Made by a program: the position numbers and the translations under genes
Part shown: in pieces, positions 38,013 through 46,286 of the stretch
Position numbering within the stretch: the first letter of the stretch is position 1
Layout: every line of letters begins with the position of its first letter
Assembly: GCF_938039215.1 (NCBI RefSeq)
Contig: NZ_CALHVI010000004.1
Coordinates: 10,099-74,098 of the forward strand
Direction: 5' to 3'
Length of the DNA stretch: 64,000 nt
From: an uncultured Porphyromonas sp.
Lineage (GTDB): Bacteria; Bacteroidota; Bacteroidia; Bacteroidales; Porphyromonadaceae
The notes under the pieces: generated by a model
Seen by the model: the letters and a program-made list of their open reading frames with translations, nothing else
The model's database searches: none
Told to the model about the DNA's origin: nothing

Positions 38013-38124
38013 TAGCCATTCATGAGCCTCTCAAGGACCCCATTCATGGGTCGATCGGGTATCCCATTCATGGGGTACCGAGGCGACCCATGAATGGGGT
38101 ACTAGGGAGGTGTATCTATGGCTA
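38013..38124. repeat. Family B palindrome array, locus B2 (24-bp period)
   Basis: Units start at 38013, 38037, 38061 and 38085, exactly 24 bases apart, with a degenerate fifth at 38109. Central units include ACCCCATTCATGGGTC and GACCCATGAATGGGGT. The outer units carry TAGCCAT and ATGGCTA, mirror images of each other. Read on the other strand, locus B1 gives nearly the same unit order, so B1 and B2 are inverted copies of one element. The rest of the gap (37840-38012) shows nothing clear. Confidence 0.9.
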
Positions 38125-38151
38125 CTCTAAAGCGGTGGAGCGGGGACGGGT

Positions 38152-38196
38152 AAAAAGACCGAGGTGCTGACCCCTCGGAAGGGATCAGCACCTCGG
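38152..38196 (-). terminator. Terminator of the purA-folC-MFS operon
   Basis: CCGAGGTGCTGA (38159-38170) pairs with TCAGCACCTCGG (38185-38196); on the minus strand TCTTTTTA follows. Confidence 0.88.
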
Positions 38197-38220
38197 CAGG
38201 ATGAGTGATGAGTCTAGTCC

Positions 38221-39636
38221 TTACTTCTGGACATTAGGGAGCTCAAGACCGTACTGCTTCTTCTTGTCGATAGCCTTGAGGAGGAGGCTCATTAGTAGAG
38301 CGATGACACCGAAGCTAGCAAAGACAAGCATGGCAAGCGTGTAGTCCTTGGGTTGACCTTCGGGTATGCCCTTATTAGAGGAATCAAGGACGCTACCTAC
38401 GATGATGGGCACAGACATCAGACCGATATTCTGAATCCAGAAGATAGCCGAGTAAGCCGAGCCTAGGACCTTGTTGTCGATGAGCTTGGGGACAGCTGGC
38501 CACAGCGTAGCGGGTACGAGCGAGAAGGAGATCCCGAGGATGACTATTGCAGTCATAGCGACAATCGAACTGCCAAGACTATCGTATACGAAGGGGAAGA
38601 GAGCAAAGGTCATGTGGCAGACAATCATCAGAATAGAACCGATGATGAGCATCGTTGCACCCTTGCCCTTGCGGTCGAGATAGTAGCCTAGTAAAGGTGT
38701 CACGAGCGCAGCTCCAAAGGGGAAGGTACTGAAGATACGAGATGCGAATTCGTTATCAAAGCCTACCTTGTACTGTAGCATCTCGGTTGCGAACTTCTGG
38801 AAGGGGAAAATGGCCGAGTAGTAGAGTGCACACAGGATAGCGACAATCCAGAAGACACCTGTGCCAAAGACCTTACCAAGGTCAGAGAACTTGAAGGGTT
38901 CTTCTGCTTCTTCCTCTTCTTCACCTTCGATATCCTTATCCAGAGCCTTATCCATGAAGAAGTAGACGACATACAGCATCAGACCGATGCAAAGGAGCAG
39001 GGCGCAGAAGATGACAGGAGCCTGTACTGTTTCGAACTTCTTAGATAGCCAAGGAGAGAGCCATAGGGCACCAGCTACCCCAAGGCGTGCTACAGCCATC
39101 TCGATACCCATAGCGAGTGCCATTGATCTGCCCTTGAACCACTTGACGATCGCACGAGAGACCGTCACACCAGCCATCTCAGTACCACAGCCGAAGAGCA
39201 TGAAGCCGAGGCAGGCACAGAGTGCTGTAGGAGGAAGGTTCCAGCCCGTGATGCCGTGGATGGAGCTACTGAAGCTGTTGATGGCATCGTAGCCTGGACC
39301 TCCATTGCGGAAGGTAGCGCTCAGAGCATAGACTTTGATAAGAGCTCCGATGACCATCATGCTACCCGCAAGAAGGGCGGTGAAGCGTACCCCCATCTTG
39401 TCGAGGATGATCCCCGCAAGGATGAGGAAACCAATGAAGACGTTGAGGAAGAATTCACTCCCGCCATAGAGTCCGAAGATGGTAGAGTCCCAGCCGAGCT
39501 CGGTCTCGACGAGCGTCTTCACAGGGGAGAGTACGTCTACGAACATGTAGGCGAAGAACATCGTCAGCGAGATGAGTGCCAGCGCACCCCAGCGGGCGAG
39601 TGGCTTGTCACGCAGTGACAGCTTTGCTTGTTCCAT
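38221..39636 (-). CDS. Major facilitator superfamily transporter
   Basis: This 471-residue membrane protein has about 12 transmembrane helices split by an acidic cytoplasmic loop (DKDIEGEEEEEAEEP) near residue 245, the usual 6+6 layout. The region ILDKMGVRF after helix 2 corresponds to the MFS loop 2-3 motif, and LDRKGKGATM repeats it in the second half. The substrate is unknown. It starts four bases after the folC stop, so it is the last gene of purA-folC-MFS, which hints at a metabolite of purine or folate metabolism without showing it. Confidence 0.9.
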   Translation of the reverse strand: MEQAKLSLRDKPLARWGALALISLTMFFAYMFVDVLSPVKTLVETELGWDSTIFGLYGGSEFFLNVFIGFLILAGIILDKMGVRFTALLAGSMMVIGALIKVYALSATFRNGGPGYDAINSFSSSIHGITGWNLPPTALCACLGFMLFGCGTEMAGVTVSRAIVKWFKGRSMALAMGIEMAVARLGVAGALWLSPWLSKKFETVQAPVIFCALLLCIGLMLYVVYFFMDKALDKDIEGEEEEEAEEPFKFSDLGKVFGTGVFWIVAILCALYYSAIFPFQKFATEMLQYKVGFDNEFASRIFSTFPFGAALVTPLLGYYLDRKGKGATMLIIGSILMIVCHMTFALFPFVYDSLGSSIVAMTAIVILGISFSLVPATLWPAVPKLIDNKVLGSAYSAIFWIQNIGLMSVPIIVGSVLDSSNKGIPEGQPKDYTLAMLVFASFGVIALLMSLLLKAIDKKKQYGLELPNVQK

Positions 39637-39640
39637 AGTG

Positions 39641-40957
39641 TTACTTATCGTTGTTAGTTGATTGAATTGCTAGAAGATCGGCGATGAGGAAGTTGCTCCC
39701 CCCGACGAAGATCACATCTGTCTCGGGCTGTGCTGCACTCTGGGCAGCAGCTAGAGCCTCTCGGATGGAGGGATAGACTTCCCCATGGAGGTCGTAGGCT
39801 TGTGCGAGCTTCCTCAGCTCTTCGGGAGCTAAGGCACGGGGCACACGGGCAGCGGTGAAGTAGTACTTAGCTTCGTGAGGAAGCAGGGAGAGGACACCTC
39901 GGACATCCTTGTCACTCACCATCCCGAAGATGAGGTGCAGGGGGCGATCCAGCGACACGAGCTGACGGACGACATAGCGGATACCATCTTCGTTGTGCGC
40001 CGTGTCACAGATCAGAGTGGGGCGCTCAGAGAGGGTCTCCCAGCGGCCACGTAGACCCGTCATGCGGGTGACCTCGCTAAAGCCCTTGCGAATGGCTACC
40101 TCGGGGATCGCTATCCCTTGCTCACGGAGCACACGGAGAGCCGAAAGGATCGTCCTCAGGTTATCCGCTTGTACCAGTCCTCCGAGCTCGAAGTAGAGGG
40201 GCTCTGATGTGATGAGAGTAGGATCGGTGACCTCGAAGGTCTGCCCCCTGGATTCGCTATGAATAGCGCCCAGAGGCACTGCTTCGCTAGCGAGGGTGAG
40301 GGGAGCAGATAGTTGAGTAGCTCGCTCTCTGAAGACCTCTAGGACCTCGGGCTCATCAGCTCGCCCGATGATGATCGGTGTCGAGGGCTTGATGATGCCT
40401 GCTTTCTCTACGGCGATCTTCGCTAGGGTATCTCCGAGGTACTGCGTGTGATCCTTACTGATATTCGTGATGATCGAGAGGATGGGCTGGATGATATTCG
40501 TGCTGTCGAGCCTTCCTCCCATCCCGACCTCGATGACTGCGAAATCGACCTTCTGCTCACGGAAGTAGACGAGGGCCATCATGGTCGTCAGCTCGAAGAA
40601 CGAGGGTGATACCTCCTTGACGAGTTCCTCAGCCCCTTCAACGAAGCGACATACGAAGTCCTCCGAGATCATCACTCCGTTCACACGGATACGCTCACGG
40701 AAGTCGAGGAGATGAGGTGAAGTGAAGAGCCCCACCCGATAGCCTGCCGCCTCTAGGACGGCAGCTATCGTGTGTGAAGTTGAGCCCTTGCCATTCGTCC
40801 CTCCTACATGGATGGTACGGTAGGAGTGGTGCGGATGGCGGTAGTGTGTATCCAGGTAATGAGTTGTCTCTAGACCAGGCTTGTAAGCTGCGCCTCCTAC
40901 TTGCTGGAAGACGGGAGTCTTGGCATAGAGATACTCAATGGCTTCCTGATAGGTCAT
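39641..40957 (-). CDS. folC: Folylpolyglutamate synthase / dihydrofolate synthase
   Basis: This 438-residue Mur-ligase-like enzyme adds glutamate to dihydropteroate and folates. It has the P-loop GGTNGKGSTSHTIAAVLE, LFTSPHLLDFRERI, the central EVGMGGRLDSTNI and ITNISKDH, and the C-terminal CDTAHNEDGI. It begins six bases after the purA stop. Confidence 0.95.
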   Translation of the reverse strand: MTYQEAIEYLYAKTPVFQQVGGAAYKPGLETTHYLDTHYRHPHHSYRTIHVGGTNGKGSTSHTIAAVLEAAGYRVGLFTSPHLLDFRERIRVNGVMISEDFVCRFVEGAEELVKEVSPSFFELTTMMALVYFREQKVDFAVIEVGMGGRLDSTNIIQPILSIITNISKDHTQYLGDTLAKIAVEKAGIIKPSTPIIIGRADEPEVLEVFRERATQLSAPLTLASEAVPLGAIHSESRGQTFEVTDPTLITSEPLYFELGGLVQADNLRTILSALRVLREQGIAIPEVAIRKGFSEVTRMTGLRGRWETLSERPTLICDTAHNEDGIRYVVRQLVSLDRPLHLIFGMVSDKDVRGVLSLLPHEAKYYFTAARVPRALAPEELRKLAQAYDLHGEVYPSIREALAAAQSAAQPETDVIFVGGSNFLIADLLAIQSTNNDK

Positions 40958-40963
40958 CGGGAT

Positions 40964-42259
40964 CTAAGCGTGCCCCTCAGGGAGGAGCTCAGGATGGAGG
41001 ACGATGGTCTGTGCTCTATCGGGACCGACAGAGACGATCGAGATGGGTACTCCGATTTCCCGTTCGACGAAGGCGATGTAGTCCTTCAGTTCTTGAGGGA
41101 AGTCCTTGGGATCAGTGAGCTTGGTGGTGTCGCACTGCCAGCCCTTGAGTTCCTGATAGACCGGACGAACTTCCTCGGTGAGTTCGTAGGGGAAGTGACG
41201 CGTCTTCTCGCCTCGGATCTCATAGTCGGTACAGATGCGGATGGTCTCAAAGGTGTCGAGCACGTCGCTCTTCATCATGATCAAGCGAGTGACCCCACTG
41301 AGCATCACCGTGTAGCGAAGGGCTACGAGGTCAAGCCAGCCACAGCGACGACGACGACCCGTGACAGAGCCAAATTCATGACCTAGAGAGCAGAGTTTTT
41401 CTCCCGTCTCATCAAAGAGCTCGGTAGGGAAGGGACCAGCACCGACACGGGTGCAGTAGGCCTTGAAGATCCCGTAAACCTCGCCGATACTGCGTGGAGC
41501 TATACCCAGCCCCGTACAGCATCCTGCACAGACCGTGTTGCTCGATGTGACGAAGGGATAGGAGCCGAAGTCAATGTCTAGGAGTGAGCCTTGAGCTCCC
41601 TCGGCAAGTACACGACGTGAGGAGCGAAGGGCATCGTTGATGTACTCTTCGCTATCGACAAAGGTGAATTCTTCGAGGTACTTAATCGCTTCCATCCACT
41701 TAGCCTCTAGCTCAGCAAGCCCTTCGACAGGGTAGTGGTAAGCCTCGAGGAGGGTCAGATGACGCTCCTTAGCCTCCTGATACTTGCGGGCAAAGTCAGA
41801 GTGGATGTCTCCGACACGTAGCCCCGTGCGGGCGATCTTGTCGGTGTAGGTAGGGCCGATGCCCTTACCGGTGGTACCGATCTTTGCTCCACCCTTGATC
41901 GCCTCTTGGGCGGCATCGATGAAGCGGTGTGTAGGTAGGATGAGGTGAGCCTTGCGTGAGATCACGAGACGCTTACGTAGGTCATGACCACTTTCGGAGA
42001 GCGCACGAGCTTCGTCGGCGAAGAGGATGGGATCAAGTACGACCCCATTACCTATGACATTGACCTTATCACCTTGGAAGATCCCAGAGGGGATCGATCG
42101 TAGGATGTACTTCTTCCCCTCGAACTCTAGGGTGTGACCAGCGTTAGGCCCCCCTTGGAAGCGTGCTATGATATCGTACGAAGGAGTCAAGACATCGACG
42201 ATCTTACCCTTCCCTTCGTCTCCCCATTGCAGGCCGAGGAGCACATCGACTTGTTCCAT
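40964..42259 (-). CDS. purA: Adenylosuccinate synthetase
   Basis: This 431-residue GTP-dependent enzyme makes adenylosuccinate from IMP and aspartate. GLQWGDEGKGKIVDVL (phosphate loop with catalytic Asp), GGPNAGHT (His), GTTGKGIGPTYTDK and VTGRRRRCGWLDL (Arg-rich IMP/Asp site) are intact. It is the first gene of purA-folC-MFS. Confidence 0.97.
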   Translation of the reverse strand: MEQVDVLLGLQWGDEGKGKIVDVLTPSYDIIARFQGGPNAGHTLEFEGKKYILRSIPSGIFQGDKVNVIGNGVVLDPILFADEARALSESGHDLRKRLVISRKAHLILPTHRFIDAAQEAIKGGAKIGTTGKGIGPTYTDKIARTGLRVGDIHSDFARKYQEAKERHLTLLEAYHYPVEGLAELEAKWMEAIKYLEEFTFVDSEEYINDALRSSRRVLAEGAQGSLLDIDFGSYPFVTSSNTVCAGCCTGLGIAPRSIGEVYGIFKAYCTRVGAGPFPTELFDETGEKLCSLGHEFGSVTGRRRRCGWLDLVALRYTVMLSGVTRLIMMKSDVLDTFETIRICTDYEIRGEKTRHFPYELTEEVRPVYQELKGWQCDTTKLTDPKDFPQELKDYIAFVEREIGVPISIVSVGPDRAQTIVLHPELLPEGHA

Positions 42260-42398
42260 GTATGTATGTGTATTTGCTGTAGTGTTGTTGTCAGCTTGAG
42301 CCGAGGCCTATATCTCTCGGCATGGATGCATGCCTCGACAAGGGACTCCTCTAGATCATATCGCTCTGGAGGAGAAGCCTATGCGAGTCGTGCACCTA

Positions 42399-42406
42399 CA
42401 AATATA
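42399..42406 (-). promoter_or_regulatory. -7 element of purA
   Basis: CAAATATA on the plus strand is TATATTTG on the minus strand, giving a leader of about 135 bases. No riboswitch was recognised in the leader. The rest of the 42260-42543 gap shows only short dyads. Confidence 0.55.
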
Positions 42407-42543
42407 CTCTTTTCTATACGTATTTCGGCAATTTGTACCGTAGACTCCCCCCTATTTCTTCGGCTAAGCATGCTACGTGGAGCGGGTAGAAGAGTGATGA
42501 GCCTTCATTGATAGTGCTCGCTCTTTACTCTACCTTATAGTCA

Positions 42544-42580
42544 TAAAAAGAGGGGGTATCTGACCAGCAGATACCCCCTC
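42544..42580 (-). terminator. Terminator of the tetrapyrrole/cobalt operon
   Basis: GAGGGGGTATCTG (42550-42562) is perfectly complementary to CAGATACCCCCTC (42568-42580), followed on the minus strand by CTTTTTATG. Confidence 0.93.
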
Positions 42581-42623
42581 GGGTTGAATAAGCGGAGCTT
42601 CTTAGATGATGGATGTGAGGCCT

Positions 42624-44132
42624 CTAGTGCTCAGCATCCTTCGCAAGAGCCTCTACGAGACAAGTGATCCTAGGCTGAGCAGCGATGAGCTTTGGCTCAA
42701 TGCCATAGCTCCGAGCGGCTTCAGCTGTCTGCTCTCCGAGGACAGCTAGAGGGAGCGCCTTCAGCAGGTGCTCTAGCTCGTGCACCCGTAGCAAGTTCAC
42801 TAGATGATGGATGGCTGAGGAACTACAGGCCGTAAGGTAATCAGCCGAGTCGAGTGCCTCCTCTAGTTCGCGAGCGGTATAGCTGATGGGCATATTCTTA
42901 TAGAGGGGAAGGCGATGGCAAGAGATACCCGCTTCGGCGAGGAGCTCCGAGAGATCATCACCCGCAAGAGCAGAGTTGGGCAGGAGAACACGCTTGACAG
43001 AGGCAAGCCTCGCTCGCTGGATGAATTCCTCGGCAAAGACCTTGGCATAGTATTCCTGAGGGATGAAGTCTGCGGTGATCCCATACGCACTAAGAGCCTG
43101 AGCAGTCATAGGGCCTAGTGCCCCGATCTTGCAGGGAGCTAGGTGTCGACTATCCTTCCCACGCTGGTGAAGCGCCGAGAAGAAGAACTCTACGGCATTG
43201 GGCGAGGTGAAGAGGATCCAGTCATAGCTGGATAGGCTCTGGAGCGTGCTGTCAAGTTCGGCCTCGACTTCCTCATTAGGGGTAAGCTGGATGGTGGGAA
43301 GGAGGTAAGCCTCTGCGCCCTTCTCTTCCAGCGCCTCCTGAAGGACAGAGGCTTGGTGTCGGGCTCGAGTCACGATGATCTTCTTCCCCGAAAGCGGACG
43401 AGAGGTGCGCCCTTCAGCAAATCTCAGAACTTGACCGATCATGAAGAGTGCAGGAGCGTACGCAGAGAAGTCCTCCGATGCATCGGTGAACGCTCCTAGG
43501 GTGCGCTCCAGTAGGGTTTGCTGGGGAGTCGTACCTCGGCTTAGTAGGGCTGCTGGGGTAGAGGCGGACATCCCTGCTGCGATAAGGGCCCCACTGATCT
43601 GAGCCACTTGCCTTACTCCCATGTAGAAGACTAGCGTCCCCGAGAGTCGAGCTAGGCTGGTCCAGTCGAAGTCGGGCAGTTCTCCGTCCTCAGTGTGCGC
43701 CGTGAGGCAGGTGAAGGAGCGACTGAGTCCCCGATGGGTGAGGGGAATGTCGAAGTAGGCTGGAGCAGCAAGGCCTGCCGTGATCCCAGGCACGATCTCG
43801 TAGGCTATGCCAGCTTCCCGAAGGGCTGCCATCTCTTCTCCTCCATGAGCAAAGACGAAGGGGTCTCCGCCCTTGAGTCGTACGACCTTACCTAGGTCGG
43901 CTTTTCCTAGTTCGATTAGTAGCTCATTGATCTCTGGCTGCTTGAGCGAGTGGGCTCCATAGCGCTTACCGACATGGTATAGCTTAGTTCCCTCGGGAAT
44001 GAGGGCTAAGATGCTGGGTGAGACGAGGGCATCATAGACGATGACTTCGGAGGTGGTGATGAGCTCATAGGCTCTACGGGTAAGGAGCTTGGGGTCTCCA
44101 GGACCTGCTCCTACTAGGTATACTGTGCTCAT
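42624..44132 (-). CDS. cobA-hemD: CobA-HemD fusion: uroporphyrinogen-III methyltransferase / synthase
   Basis: This 502-residue bifunctional protein has an N-terminal SAM:uroporphyrinogen-III methyltransferase domain (about 1-245). It carries VYLVGAGPGDPKLLTRRA, VVRLKGGDPFVFAHGGEE and GITAGLAAPAYFDIPLTHR. The C-terminal uroporphyrinogen-III synthase domain (about 253-495) shows GKKIIVTRARHQASVLQEAL and WILFTSPNAVEFFF. HemD closes hydroxymethylbilane to uroporphyrinogen III and CobA methylates it to precorrin-2, so the two steps are physically linked. It overlaps hemC by four bases (ATGA) and is the last gene of the operon. Confidence 0.95.
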   Translation of the reverse strand: MSTVYLVGAGPGDPKLLTRRAYELITTSEVIVYDALVSPSILALIPEGTKLYHVGKRYGAHSLKQPEINELLIELGKADLGKVVRLKGGDPFVFAHGGEEMAALREAGIAYEIVPGITAGLAAPAYFDIPLTHRGLSRSFTCLTAHTEDGELPDFDWTSLARLSGTLVFYMGVRQVAQISGALIAAGMSASTPAALLSRGTTPQQTLLERTLGAFTDASEDFSAYAPALFMIGQVLRFAEGRTSRPLSGKKIIVTRARHQASVLQEALEEKGAEAYLLPTIQLTPNEEVEAELDSTLQSLSSYDWILFTSPNAVEFFFSALHQRGKDSRHLAPCKIGALGPMTAQALSAYGITADFIPQEYYAKVFAEEFIQRARLASVKRVLLPNSALAGDDLSELLAEAGISCHRLPLYKNMPISYTARELEEALDSADYLTACSSSAIHHLVNLLRVHELEHLLKALPLAVLGEQTAEAARSYGIEPKLIAAQPRITCLVEALAKDAEH

Positions 44133-45025
44133 GCTGTGGTGATACTTCTTAGTTCGTCGGTGAGGCGATCAAGGAGGAGGTCAATCTCGGAGAGAGGGAC
44201 GGTGTGCTTGGCCTTGTAGTGCTTCTCTCCCGAACTACTGGCATAGAAGACTCGGAGCTCCGCTTGTCTATCGGTGATGTGACAGATACAGCCTAGAGGA
44301 AGGGCACAGCCACCACCTAGTCGCTTCAGTAGGCTCCGCTCGATCGTCACCTCTCGCTCAGTCTTGGCATCATGGATGCTCTCTAGGAGGCTGTATAGCT
44401 CTGTGTCATCCTGGCGGGTTTGTACAGCGATGGCTGCTTGCCCTGGAGCAGGGACGATGACTGCCTCCTCGATGGGGTAGCGCTCGAGCTCATTCATCCC
44501 TAGGCGGGAGAGACCAGCTTCGGCAAGGAGTGTGGCATCGAAGAGCCCAGAGTGTACCTTCCCGATGCGTGTCTCCACATTGCCTCGGATGGGCTCGGTA
44601 CGTAGGTGTGGATAGTGAAGGGCTATCTGGTAGGCTCTACGCTTACTCGAGGTACCTACGACAGCCCCTTCGGGTAGAGACTCTAGGGGGCAGGGGCCGA
44701 TGAGGGTGTCATGGGTGACTGCTCGAGGGAGGTAAGCAGCGAGGCATGTGCCTTCGGCTGGATCTACAGGGAGGTCCTTGAGGCTATGCACTGCTAGGTC
44801 GATCTCACCTCGACGGAGAGAGGCCTCTAGCTCCCCAGTGAAGAGCCCCTTGTCTCCAGAAGCATCTAGAGCGAGGTGCTGGAGCTTATCCCCCTTGGTC
44901 TTGATGATCTTGATCTCGATCTGGAGGTCGGGGTGGGTACTAAGTAGAGCGTCTCGTACGAGCTCGCTTTGGCGTAGGGCTAGTTGGCTTCCTCGAGAGC
45001 CTAAGATGAGCGTCCTATGCGTCAT
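44129..45025 (-). CDS. hemC: Porphobilinogen deaminase (hydroxymethylbilane synthase)
   Basis: This 298-residue enzyme joins four porphobilinogens. TLILGSRGSQLALRQSE starts the fold, DLAVHSLKDLP carries the catalytic Asp, and LLKRLGGGCALPLGC holds the Cys that bears the dipyrromethane cofactor. A longer frame to 45160 would overlap hemA by 146 bases; ATG 45025 gives an 11-base overlap and the standard N-terminus. Confidence 0.96.
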   Translation of the reverse strand: MTHRTLILGSRGSQLALRQSELVRDALLSTHPDLQIEIKIIKTKGDKLQHLALDASGDKGLFTGELEASLRRGEIDLAVHSLKDLPVDPAEGTCLAAYLPRAVTHDTLIGPCPLESLPEGAVVGTSSKRRAYQIALHYPHLRTEPIRGNVETRIGKVHSGLFDATLLAEAGLSRLGMNELERYPIEEAVIVPAPGQAAIAVQTRQDDTELYSLLESIHDAKTEREVTIERSLLKRLGGGCALPLGCICHITDRQAELRVFYASSSGEKHYKAKHTVPLSEIDLLLDRLTDELRSITTA

Positions 45026-46286
45026 GCTGAGGTAGTTTGCTTTGGATATGAGAGAATAGCTGTAGGGTAGCTTCTGAGTAGATCTTGAGCCCCGTCTCTT
45101 CGCTGAGCTCACGCAGAGCAGAGACGATGGCTGTGGTATAGGTCGTGCGCAGGTGCTCATCCCATCGGGAGACGAGCTCTCGCTCGCCTTCGGTCAGCTC
45201 GTGGGGTAGGTTAGCGAGCTCCTTCTGGAGAAGCTGGTGAGAGACCTGTTGGACTAGCCCGATCACTTCACGAACCTCGGCAGCGTCGCACCAAGCGATG
45301 AAGTCTTGAGTCATCGTCTGGAGGTAGCTCTGGATCTCTTCATCCTGATGAGCCTTCTCCCTAGAGAGGTACTGCTGGCCCCTGAGGTCATCGATGGTGT
45401 AGAGTCGGATGCTTGGTAGCTCTTCTAGAGATGGATCGACATTGCGGGGGACAGCCATGTCGAAGAAGTGCCTTGTCTCCAGAGGGGTATGAGGGACGAC
45501 CTCCTCAGTGATGATGGGGGTGAGAGAGGAGGTAGCTACGAAGATGATGGTCGCTGATCGGAGAGCATCGGAGAGCCTATCCTCAGAGAAGACCTGAGCG
45601 ATGTGATGCTTCGTGGCAAAGAGCTCGGCACGTGAGCCTGTGCGATTGTAGATGCTGATCTCGGGGTGCTGAAGCTCCTGTAGGCGCTGAGCTATAGCTT
45701 CAGCCATCTGGCCTGCTCCGAGGATGAGCACTGGCTGCTGTAGAAAGTCTGAGGCGTTATGGTGGAGGTAGTCTACCGCTGCAGCACCTGCGGAGATGGG
45801 GGTAGCAGAGAGTAGATATTCGCTACGTACCTTCTTGGCTGTCTCGAAGGCTTTGTGACAGAGTCGGGAGAGGACTGAGGTGCTCTGACTATGGCTCGTA
45901 GCGAGGCGGAAGGCTTCCTTGAGTTGCCCCAGGATCTGTGTCTCACCTAGGACCATGGACTCGAGCCCACAGGCCAGACGAAAGAGGTGCTTGATCGCCT
46001 CCTGATGCTGACGTGTCTCGAAGATGGATTCATCACCGAGGTGGCGTACCTTCTTGAAGCGATAGAGGCTACGGATGAGTCGAGTCTCTTGCTCTGAGGT
46101 GATGCGAGAGGGAGTTTCGTAGTAGATCTCTAGACGATTGCATGTAGACAGTACGAGCCCTCCGAGGAGCCCCTCTTCTCTCTTCCAGAGATCGATGAGT
46201 TGTACTGCCTCCTCTTCGCAGAGGGCGAATTGCTCTCGGCGGGATAGTGAAGCGGTCTTGTGGTTAATGCTAATGAGTCCGATCAT
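45015..46286 (-). CDS. hemA: Glutamyl-tRNA reductase
   Basis: This 423-residue enzyme starts the C5 haem pathway by reducing Glu-tRNA to glutamate-1-semialdehyde. It has the catalytic-Cys segment LSTCNRLEIYYE, GETQILGQLKEA, the NADPH-binding loop VLILGAGQMAEA and a C-terminal dimerisation helix. It overlaps the upstream fusion gene by 17 bases. Confidence 0.95.
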   Translation of the reverse strand: MIGLISINHKTASLSRREQFALCEEEAVQLIDLWKREEGLLGGLVLSTCNRLEIYYETPSRITSEQETRLIRSLYRFKKVRHLGDESIFETRQHQEAIKHLFRLACGLESMVLGETQILGQLKEAFRLATSHSQSTSVLSRLCHKAFETAKKVRSEYLLSATPISAGAAAVDYLHHNASDFLQQPVLILGAGQMAEAIAQRLQELQHPEISIYNRTGSRAELFATKHHIAQVFSEDRLSDALRSATIIFVATSSLTPIITEEVVPHTPLETRHFFDMAVPRNVDPSLEELPSIRLYTIDDLRGQQYLSREKAHQDEEIQSYLQTMTQDFIAWCDAAEVREVIGLVQQVSHQLLQKELANLPHELTEGERELVSRWDEHLRTTYTTAIVSALRELSEETGLKIYSEATLQLFSHIQSKLPQHDA

